Part shown: piece after piece, positions 58,357 to 64,000 of the stretch
Numbering within the stretch: position 1 is the first letter of the stretch
How the letters are laid out: the number at the start of each line of letters is the position of its first letter
NCBI GenBank assembly: GCA_016235445.1
Contig: JACRLB010000029.1
Location: 1 to 64,000, forward strand
Length of the DNA: 64,000 nucleotides
From: Chloroflexota bacterium
GTDB taxonomy: Bacteria > Chloroflexota > Anaerolineae > Anaerolineales > Villigracilaceae
Direction: 5' to 3'
Notes under the pieces: model-generated
Database searches by the model: none
What the model was told of the DNA's origin: nothing
What the model saw: the letters and a program-made list of their open reading frames with translations, nothing else
Position numbers and translations under genes: made by a program

Positions 58357-59115
58357 TTAATATCTTTCAGCAATTCCCTGCACGGTTTGAAAACTTTGAA
58401 AGGCCAGCAAGCCAAACAGGATCGCCATGTAGGTACTGCGTAAAAAAACCAACCCTGCAAATGCGACTGCCGCTCCTGCAATCACCGAAACCCAAAGGGA
58501 GGTGCGTACCCCATTCAGCGGGTCGGTTTGGATGAGGATGTAGCGGGTGACGTTGCCGCCGTCCAACGGGTAGACGGGCGCGAGATTGACGAGCCCCCAA
58601 AAGATGTTGACCCAGAGCAGGTTCATGAAAAATGAATTTAGAATTTCCCCGCCCACTGGCAATAAAACAAAGGGAAAGGGAATGAACCCGAATATAAAAT
58701 TAGGAATCAGTATTCCACCCAGCGCAACGGATGCGGCCAGCACAAGCCCGGCAAATAAAAACCCTGCGAACGGGCCAGCCAGTGAAATAAAAATTTGCTG
58801 GTTCGCCGTGATTCCAACACTTGCATACCTGCCGCCCCATGCAATCGACTCTGGCACGGTGAGGCCGCCCGCAAAATGAAGGATGATCTCTGAACCCTGT
58901 CCGTAACGGCGCATGGCGAAGGCGTGCCCCAATTCGTGAATCAGGATCGAAACAAAAATGGCGATCACCCAGGTCAACAGGTTGAAGATGCTGTTGGAGG
59001 AAGAGCCGAATAGTATGGCGATCACCCAAAAGAGTGGATGGACGCGCACGGGAATCCCAGCAATGGAGAAGCGCAGGTCAAAGCGGGTGGGGGGAGGGAT
59101 TTGAAAGAGGGACAT
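58357..59115 (-). CDS. Site-2 protease family M50 membrane metallopeptidase
   Basis: The protein has 252 residues and six or so helices. The zinc motif is complete: LIHELGHAFAMRRYG (HExxH) and LAPVYPLDGGNVTRY (with the second-site Asp). Between them GRYASVGITANQQIFISLAGPFAGFLFAGLVLA is the usual third-helix region. Family members cleave membrane-spanning substrates, often anti-sigma factors; none is nearby. ATG 59115 is chosen; a longer frame to 59211 would overlap the fabL-like gene. Compare the inactive relative at 43654-44199. Confidence 0.87.
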   Translation of the reverse strand: MSLFQIPPPTRFDLRFSIAGIPVRVHPLFWVIAILFGSSSNSIFNLLTWVIAIFVSILIHELGHAFAMRRYGQGSEIILHFAGGLTVPESIAWGGRYASVGITANQQIFISLAGPFAGFLFAGLVLAASVALGGILIPNFIFGFIPFPFVLLPVGGEILNSFFMNLLWVNIFWGLVNLAPVYPLDGGNVTRYILIQTDPLNGVRTSLWVSVIAGAAVAFAGLVFLRSTYMAILFGLLAFQSFQTVQGIAERY

Positions 59116-59132
59116 GAATTTTTTTCCTGTAA

Positions 59133-59906
59133 TTATTTTGGCAGGGGCAAAGTATACCCGCCATCCACCACGATGGTCTGGCCTACGATCATGGACGCAG
59201 ACGGGGAACATAGAAACGCAACGACTTCTGCAACTTCTTCAGGCGTGATGAGACGGCCTGCGGGAACCCGTTCGATAAATTTTTGGAGGATGTGATCCTG
59301 CCTGCCCATCGAGGAAAAATGATTCAACGCATCTGTCTCAACGACGCCTGGTGACACGGCGTTGACATTGATTCCCTTTGAGATCAGTTCCACGCCCAGA
59401 TAGCGGGTCAGTGATTCTAGGGCAGCTTTGCTAGCGCCGACAACGACATAATCAGGCAGTACCCGCACAGACCCCGCGCTCGAGATGCTGACGATCTTCC
59501 CGCCGCCACGTTTTTCCATCAACGGCACAGCGCGTTGCGCAGAGAAAAGCAAGGCGCGGGCGTTGATATTCATCGTCCAATCCCAGCCTTTGGGTTTCTG
59601 CTCCATCGCGGGGCGGTTGTACCCCGAAGCCGCGTTGTGGACGAGAATATCCAGCGAGCCAAATTCCTTTTCCACTTCATCGAACAGGCGGTTGAGATCG
59701 TCGAGGTCGCCGACATCCGCTTTGACGAGCAGGGCGTGGCGGCCCAATTTTTCCACTTCATGCGCAGTTTCTTCGGCGGGGGCGCGGTTGCGAAAGAAAT
59801 TGACGATCACATCCGCGCCGTGTTGGGCGAAGTGCAGGGCAATCGCTTTGCCGATGCCGCGTCCCGAACCAGTGACGAGGGCAATTTTGTTGTTGAAAGT
59901 GGGCAT
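59133..59906 (-). CDS. fabL: Enoyl-ACP reductase FabL-like SDR
   Basis: The protein has 257 residues. SDR cofactor site ALVTGSGRGIGKAIALHFAQHGADVIVNF. The DILVHNAASGYNRPAMEQKPKGWDWTMNINARALLFSAQ stretch closely follows the FabL pattern (HNAASG, HWDWTMNIN), as do a KIVSISSAGSVRVLPDYVVVGASKAALESLTRYL stretch and the end GQTIVVDGGYTL. FabL reduces enoyl-ACP with NADPH in fatty-acid elongation. FabG-like or other SDR roles are possible. ATG 59906 is preferred over 59951. Confidence 0.75.
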   Translation of the reverse strand: MPTFNNKIALVTGSGRGIGKAIALHFAQHGADVIVNFFRNRAPAEETAHEVEKLGRHALLVKADVGDLDDLNRLFDEVEKEFGSLDILVHNAASGYNRPAMEQKPKGWDWTMNINARALLFSAQRAVPLMEKRGGGKIVSISSAGSVRVLPDYVVVGASKAALESLTRYLGVELISKGINVNAVSPGVVETDALNHFSSMGRQDHILQKFIERVPAGRLITPEEVAEVVAFLCSPSASMIVGQTIVVDGGYTLPLPK

Positions 59907-60019
59907 GGGATTCTTTTCCTGATTTTTGTTTGGCAGTATACCAGAGTGCATTGTGGGAATACCCTACTACAGGCGGTCTGCTTTCAAACAAGTTCTTGGT
60001 AAAATAACCTAGGCAACTT

Positions 60020-60886
60020 ATGAAATCACTTTTTACTGGAAAAACATGGATCATCCTGCTGACATTCATAGGACTGGCGGGTTTAGTTGTCCTTGCCGCG
60101 GGGTTGAGCGGCATGGAATTCGACCAGCCAAACATGGCGGGGTTCGATAGGTTATTTAACCTTTCCGACCCATCCCTAAAAAAAGAAGTTGCCGCTTCAT
60201 CATGGCTTCGGTACGCGTTGATTGCCATGCTTGCCATTATTTTTCTGCTCTTTCTCGGCCCCATTCGCCCCCAATCGGTGAATGACCTCATCAAACGCCT
60301 CCTGCGGTCTTTTCTGGTTATGCTTGTGATTATGCTGTTTCTCAGCCGCATTGCCCCGCTCAGTCCTTTGTTTGCAGGTTCCGAACAAAAGGCCCAAACG
60401 CAAAACGGAGGTTCCCCTGCCGCGTCTGAAACTTTTGCGCCGCCTGAGATAAGCTTGCAAGTGGAATTTTGGATCACGGCATTGATCGTTCTTGCGCTTG
60501 GGGTGACGGCCATTGTTATTTTCAACCGTTTTATTGACCGCTGGCTCACGCCTAAAAAGGGACTGAACGAGTTTGCTGAAATCGCCCGCTCTGCATTGGA
60601 CGATCTTTCAAAAAATAAAGAATCCAGAAATGCCATCATCCGCTGTTATACGCGCATGAACGCGGCGGTGAATGAATATCGCGGCATTACCCGTGAAGAA
60701 GCCATGACCCCCGCTGAATTTGCCGAAAGGCTCACAGGCGCAGGCCTGCCCAGCGAAGCCGTGCATGGTTTGACGCGGGTGTTCGAGAAAGTCCGCTACG
60801 GGGGGCAGGGTGTCAGCGCGGAGGAAATCAAGGAGGCCAAGCAGTGTCTGACCAGCATTCTGAAGGCGTGCGAAGCGAAACCGTAA
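60020..60886 (+). CDS. DUF4129 transmembrane protein
   Basis: The protein has 288 residues. Helices lie near 10-29, 55-77, 90-110 and 148-172. The cytoplasmic C-terminal DUF4129 domain (about 200-285) has RNAIIRCYTRMNAAVNEYRGITREEAMTPAEFAERLTGAGLPSEAVHGLTRVFEKVRYGGQ. DUF4129 proteins are usually encoded with MoxR ATPases, DUF58 proteins and transglutaminase-like proteins, as here. The role of such clusters is thought to be envelope quality control or protein maturation. A TAAAAT -10 lies 14 nt before ATG. Confidence 0.84.
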   Translation: MKSLFTGKTWIILLTFIGLAGLVVLAAGLSGMEFDQPNMAGFDRLFNLSDPSLKKEVAASSWLRYALIAMLAIIFLLFLGPIRPQSVNDLIKRLLRSFLVMLVIMLFLSRIAPLSPLFAGSEQKAQTQNGGSPAASETFAPPEISLQVEFWITALIVLALGVTAIVIFNRFIDRWLTPKKGLNEFAEIARSALDDLSKNKESRNAIIRCYTRMNAAVNEYRGITREEAMTPAEFAERLTGAGLPSEAVHGLTRVFEKVRYGGQGVSAEEIKEAKQCLTSILKACEAKP

Positions 60887-61458
60887 AATTCTGGAAACCG
60901 TTTCTTTCCACAGCGTTATTGATTCTTGTTGCAATTTTGATTTTTCCCATGCGCAGGGAGGTGGCTGGCGCAGTGGTTCAATTCGCCGCGTACCTGGTTT
61001 GGTCTGTCAATATTTTCGGGCATACGATCCCTCAACAGGTGTTGTGGTTGTTTTTGTTGATTCTGATTCTATATATTGCGGTGGGAAGTTTTTACGGAAA
61101 ACGCTATCGGGAAGAATCAAGCCCGGAGGACACGTCACCAATTGTCGGGGCGGTGGAGGCGATGGCGGGGTACATCGAAGAAAGACATCGCGGAGTCTAT
61201 TTCAAATGGCAGATTGCATATCTGCTTGGAAATATCCAAAAGACGATTCAAGAAACCGCTTCACGCGGGACCTTGAACAGGCTCCCGCTTCCGTCGAACA
61301 GGGTACAGGCTTTTTTAGATGCGGGATTGAACACATCCTATGCTGATTACGCGCCCGATGGGTTGATGCGAAAGCAGATGAACAACCCGCTCGATGTTGA
61401 GTTGGAGCAAGTGGTGGATTATCTTGAAGAGCAAATGGAGATCAGGCATGAGCAATAA
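60844..61458 (+). CDS. Membrane protein of the MoxR/DUF58 cluster
   Basis: The protein has 204 residues. Two helices (about 18-38 and 57-80) precede a cytoplasmic part of about 120 residues rich in helices (VGAVEAMAGYIEERHRGVYFKWQIAYLLGNIQKTIQE). The start is GTG 60844, preceded by AAGGAGG at good spacing and overlapping the DUF4129 gene by 43 nt. Its stop overlaps the MoxR start by 11 nt. The tight overlap implies one operon and likely a complex. No family name is recognised. Confidence 0.72.
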   Translation: MSDQHSEGVRSETVKFWKPFLSTALLILVAILIFPMRREVAGAVVQFAAYLVWSVNIFGHTIPQQVLWLFLLILILYIAVGSFYGKRYREESSPEDTSPIVGAVEAMAGYIEERHRGVYFKWQIAYLLGNIQKTIQETASRGTLNRLPLPSNRVQAFLDAGLNTSYADYAPDGLMRKQMNNPLDVELEQVVDYLEEQMEIRHEQ

Positions 61459-62404
61459 AGTGAACGATGTTGCGGTGACTTCGCAAAAGGTGATGAATGA
61501 AGTGGAGCGCGCGGTGGTTGGCAAGCGCGGCGTGTTGGAGTTGATTATGTCTGCCGTGCTGGCGGGCGGGCATGTGTTGTTGGAAGATTTTCCCGGGCTT
61601 GGCAAGACTTTGATCGCGCGTTCCTTCGCCGCAGCGCTCGGACTCGATTTTAAACGCATTCAATTTACGCCAGACCTTTTGCCCGGCGACATTACAGGCA
61701 GTTATATTTTGGACCGCGAGCACAATCGTTTTCAACTTCGGCAGGGGCCGATCTTCTCGAACATCGTACTTGCGGATGAAATCAACCGCGCATCGCCGAA
61801 GACACAATCCGCTTTGCTCGAAGCCATGCAGGAGGGACAGGTCACTCTCGAAGGCGAGACTATGCTGTTGCCTGAGCCTTTCCTTGTGATGGCAACCCAG
61901 AACCCGATTGAATACGAAGGCACGTTTCCTCTGCCCGAAGCGCAGTTGGATCGTTTCATGCTCAAGCTTTCGATTGGTTATCCTGATGTGGCGGAAGAAA
62001 AGGAAATTTTGAATCGCCGCCACACGCGCCGGCAGGATGAAGTGGAGTTGAAACCTGTCACCTCTGCGGCGAAGTTGATGAAGATGCGCGCGCTGGTTGA
62101 GTCTGTGCATGTGGATTCGGACCTCGAAGAATATATCGCCCGCCTCGTGCATGAAACCCGCAATGACCGCCGCGTGGCAGTGGGCGCGAGTCCGCGCGCT
62201 TCGCTGGCTTTCCTGAAAATGGCGCGCGCTCACGCCGCGTTGAACGGGCGTGATTTTATTTTGCCCGACGACATCAAGCGTTTTGCGAATCCCATCCTTT
62301 CGCATCGCATCATCCTTTTGCCTGAATATTGGGTGGCGCGGGATATTACGGGTGAAGTGATTGACGATGTGTTTCGGAAAGTCGCTGTGCCGGTGACTTC
62401 GTAG
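61448..62404 (+). CDS. MoxR family AAA+ ATPase
   Basis: The protein has 318 residues. Walker A VLLEDFPGLGKTLIA near 44, the MoxR signature IQFTPDLLPGDITGSYI, Walker B IVLADEINRASPKTQSALLEAMQEGQVT, then sensor FLVMATQNPIEYEGTFPLPEAQLDRFMLKL. MoxR ATPases act as chaperones with DUF58/VWA partners to mature or insert cofactors in other proteins. GGAG precedes ATG 61448. The final codon and TAG lie at the left edge of a PAL-J palindrome. Confidence 0.94.
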   Translation: MSNKVNDVAVTSQKVMNEVERAVVGKRGVLELIMSAVLAGGHVLLEDFPGLGKTLIARSFAAALGLDFKRIQFTPDLLPGDITGSYILDREHNRFQLRQGPIFSNIVLADEINRASPKTQSALLEAMQEGQVTLEGETMLLPEPFLVMATQNPIEYEGTFPLPEAQLDRFMLKLSIGYPDVAEEKEILNRRHTRRQDEVELKPVTSAAKLMKMRALVESVHVDSDLEEYIARLVHETRNDRRVAVGASPRASLAFLKMARAHAALNGRDFILPDDIKRFANPILSHRIILLPEYWVARDITGEVIDDVFRKVAVPVTS

Positions 62405-62442
62405 CGCAAGTCTATAGACTTGCGCTACACACAAGGAATTGT

Positions 62443-62553
62443 ATGAGTCGGATTGCGCTGATCTACCTGATCGTCCTCCCTGGCGTTGGCATGTTGAACG
62501 TAGTAGGACAAGTCTATAGACTTGTCCTACAGGCGTTACAAGGAATTGTATGA
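62443..62553 (+). pseudogene. Truncated DUF58 start, copy 1
   Basis: A 36-residue ORF MSRIALIYLIVLPGVGMLN continuing into palindrome-encoded VVGQVYRLVLQALQGIV. It has the AAGGAATTGT site of the real gene. Its TGA overlaps the ATG of copy 2 (ATGA). It lacks the AALM residues found in the others, so it is a separate variant. Confidence 0.55.
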
Positions 62554-62672
62554 GTCGGATTGCTCTTTTAGCAGCGCTGATGTACCTGATCGTCCTCCCT
62601 GGCGTTGGCATGTTGAACGTAGTAGGACAAGTCTATAGACTTGTCCTACAGGCGTTACAAGGAATTGTATGA
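62550..62672 (+). pseudogene. Truncated DUF58 start, copy 2
   Basis: A 40-residue ORF beginning MSRIALLAALMYLIVLPGV and ending in the same palindrome-encoded VYRLVLQALQGIV. Its TGA overlaps ATG 62669 of copy 3 (ATGA), which is in frame with the real DUF58 gene. Confidence 0.55.
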
Positions 62673-62719
62673 GTCGGATTGCTCTTTTAGCAGCGCTGAT
62701 GGGCGTTACAAGGAATTGT

Positions 62720-64000
62720 ATGAGTCGGATTGCTCTTTTAGCAGCGCTGATGTACCTGATCATCCTCGCTGGCGTTGGCATGTTGAACGGGGCGATGGTG
62801 GCGCTGGCCTTGCCTTTGGTTTTGTATTTGCTTGCGGGCCTGTGGCGCGGGCCAGAGGAACTGCGTCTGACTGCCGAGCGAACCGTCAGCGCGGAAAGAA
62901 TCGCGCCCGGTGATTCGGTCATCGTTGAATTAAAAGTCACAAATCATGGTGAGGCGTTGGAGCAGGTTCTGCTTCACGATCCACTGCCCGCTTTTCTTAC
63001 AGTTGTTGAAGGTTCGTCGAGTCGTTTGGTCAGCATCCCTGCGAACGAAAGCATTTCATGGTCATACACTTTGCAGGGCAGGCGCGGCAGTCATTACTTT
63101 GGCGAGATCAAAGCGACTGCTGAAGACCATTGGGGATTGATCATCAAACGCGCGGTTCTTCCCACAAGCGGACAGTTGCTCATCCTACCCCCAGTTTCCC
63201 GCGTCCGACACATTGCCATCCAACCCCGCCAGACTCGTGTGTACTCCGGGGTCATCCCCGCTCACCAGGGCGGGACGGGAATCGAATTCTTCGGCTTGCG
63301 CGAATATCAAATGGGCGACTCACCGCATCACATCAACTGGCGCGTATCCGCGAGACAGGACGGCGTGATCTATTCCAACGAATATGAACAGGAGCGCGTC
63401 GCAGACGTTGGCATTGTGCTGGATGGCAGGCGGCGCGTAAATGATTTCAGCGGCGGACGTTCAATCTTTGAAGATTCTGTCCTCGCCGCGGTGGCTGTCT
63501 CTTCTTCATTGCTGTCAGAGGGCAACCGCGTTGGTTTATTCATTTACGGCAAACGCAATAAATGGACATCGCCCGGCTATGGAAAATATCAACGCGAGCG
63601 TATCATGCAAGACCTTGCCCTGGCAGAGACGGGCGAAACCCAGAATTTCAAATCGTTGATCATTCCGCGCAGGCTGTTCCCGCCCAACTCGCAGATCATC
63701 CTCATCAGCCCGCTTGGGGGAGGGGAATTAAACCTGCTTTCACAGTTGCGTACACGCGGGTTTCAACTCATGGTCATCAGCCCCGACCCTGTCTCTTTTG
63801 AAGCCCGCGTCCTTGGCGACAGTCCTTCGGTAAAACTGGCGGCCCGCATTGCCAGGCTTCAACGCGAACTATTACTGCGGGAATTGCGCCATGCAGGCGT
63901 GCAGGCGATCAATTGGGATGTGGCTCTGCCTTTCGAGCAGGCGGTGCGCGCTTCGTTGAGTCGTCCGCCTGCATTTTTGCGCGCCATCCAGCGCGGGCGC
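62720..64000 (+). CDS. DUF58 domain protein (partial, runs off the window)
   Basis: At least 427 residues. Two N-terminal helices (about 3-21 and 24-42, ALMYLIILAGVGMLNGAMVALALPLVLYLLAGLW) precede an extracytoplasmic beta domain of about 150 residues (SAERIAPGDSVIVELKVTNHG). The DUF58 core is FFGLREYQMGDSPHHINWRVSARQDGVIYSNEYEQERVADVGIVLDGRRRVND, the expected W-x-x-S/T-A-R motif. ATG 62669 is in frame and would add 17 residues, but ATG 62720 has the same AAGGAATTGT site and gives the cleaner N-terminus. It is the natural partner of the MoxR ATPase. Confidence 0.88.
   Translation, partial: MSRIALLAALMYLIILAGVGMLNGAMVALALPLVLYLLAGLWRGPEELRLTAERTVSAERIAPGDSVIVELKVTNHGEALEQVLLHDPLPAFLTVVEGSSSRLVSIPANESISWSYTLQGRRGSHYFGEIKATAEDHWGLIIKRAVLPTSGQLLILPPVSRVRHIAIQPRQTRVYSGVIPAHQGGTGIEFFGLREYQMGDSPHHINWRVSARQDGVIYSNEYEQERVADVGIVLDGRRRVNDFSGGRSIFEDSVLAAVAVSSSLLSEGNRVGLFIYGKRNKWTSPGYGKYQRERIMQDLALAETGETQNFKSLIIPRRLFPPNSQIILISPLGGGELNLLSQLRTRGFQLMVISPDPVSFEARVLGDSPSVKLAARIARLQRELLLRELRHAGVQAINWDVALPFEQAVRASLSRPPAFLRAIQRGR

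Larger units (their letters stand above)
62401..62719. repeat. Partial tandem copies of the DUF58 5' end with PAL-J palindromes
   Basis: Three 28-bp palindromes with the core CAAGTCTATAGACTTG (62401-62428, 62503-62530, 62622-62649) alternate with copies of a segment ending ACAAGGAATTGT and beginning the DUF58 coding sequence. Starts lie at 62443, 62550, 62669 and 62720. The second and third palindromes are identical (GTAGGACAAG...), the first is different (GTAGCGCAAG...). Copy lengths differ (107, 119, 51 nt). Confidence 0.85.

Noticed and set aside
61442-62611. Minus-strand ORF of 389 codons opposite moxR
   Set aside because: It spans the palindrome region and is antisense to a complete MoxR ATPase; no motifs.

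Overview
The window looks like the chromosome of a Chloroflexota bacterium, most likely class Anaerolineae. This is inferred from gene style, not from a search: many lipoproteins with Thr/Pro-rich linkers, an NBR1-type Ig lipoprotein, a ChlI/ChlD-type chelatase pair, VanW and DUF58/MoxR/DUF4129 clusters, and intergenic regions crowded with short inverted-repeat elements. Both strands are used. The window opens in the tail of a transposase gene and closes inside a DUF58 gene. I saw no tRNA, rRNA or CRISPR array.

Layout. 0-7 kb: small membrane and hypothetical proteins, a large membrane FeS oxidoreductase, an FGE-fold protein, DUF1905. 7-15 kb: envelope lipoproteins (PD40 propeller, M23 peptidase), an MBOAT O-acyltransferase with an SGNH-like partner, recA, an NBR1-Ig lipoprotein. 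15-25 kb: FAD oxidoreductase, a ChlI/ChlD AAA+/VWA pair joined by an A9 slippery site, ribosomal protein S1, M19 dipeptidase, DUF1015. 24-29 kb: serA and serC facing away from each other across a repeat-filled leader, an orphan sugar-type ABC permease, a lipase-like hydrolase, a CoA-binding protein. 29.6-32.6 kb: a c-di-GMP-I riboswitch with terminator, then a small exported protein, a SipW/ER-type signal peptidase fused to a large ectodomain, and a second exported protein with calcium-binding-type repeats. 32.7-36 kb: SH3b lipoprotein, a candidate two-gene restriction-modification system, a DsbA-like protein. 36-43.5 kb: VanW protein, CheY-like regulator, RR-PAS-HD-GYP phosphodiesterase, the small SRP RNA, two paralogous membrane-anchored proteins, a sulfatase. 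43.6-59.9 kb: a long mostly minus-strand region of SDR enzymes, CPBP membrane proteases, a CrtI-like oxidoreductase with a thioredoxin-like tail, PadR and MarR regulators with visible operators, and many small membrane proteins. 60-64 kb: DUF4129, membrane protein, MoxR and DUF58, with a partly amplified DUF58 start.

The strongest candidate for an undescribed system is the riboswitch-controlled exported-protein locus at 29.7-32.6 kb. c-di-GMP would set expression of a dedicated signal peptidase and two likely substrates that share an NTVPxT motif just after the signal peptide. An HD-GYP enzyme that could lower c-di-GMP lies 6 kb away.

The second theme is intergenic palindromic elements, at least ten families. 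Labels used below: PAL-A (ends TTTGACAATGTCACATT), PAL-B (AGAGAGCGTTTCTTAA), PAL-C (TGTCTGAAAACT), PAL-D (GGCTCATGTGTA), PAL-E (AGGACTTACGCA), PAL-F (GGGAGTGGCTAA), PAL-G (TTAACCACGAAGG), PAL-H (GTACCGC/GCGGTAC), PAL-J (CAAGTCTATAGACTTG core), PAL-K (CGACATRT). PAL-A and PAL-B are inserted into each other in opposite order at two loci, and an empty PAL-A target site is present. Other elements form stop codons, supply in-frame linker residues, or are tied to amplification of a gene start.
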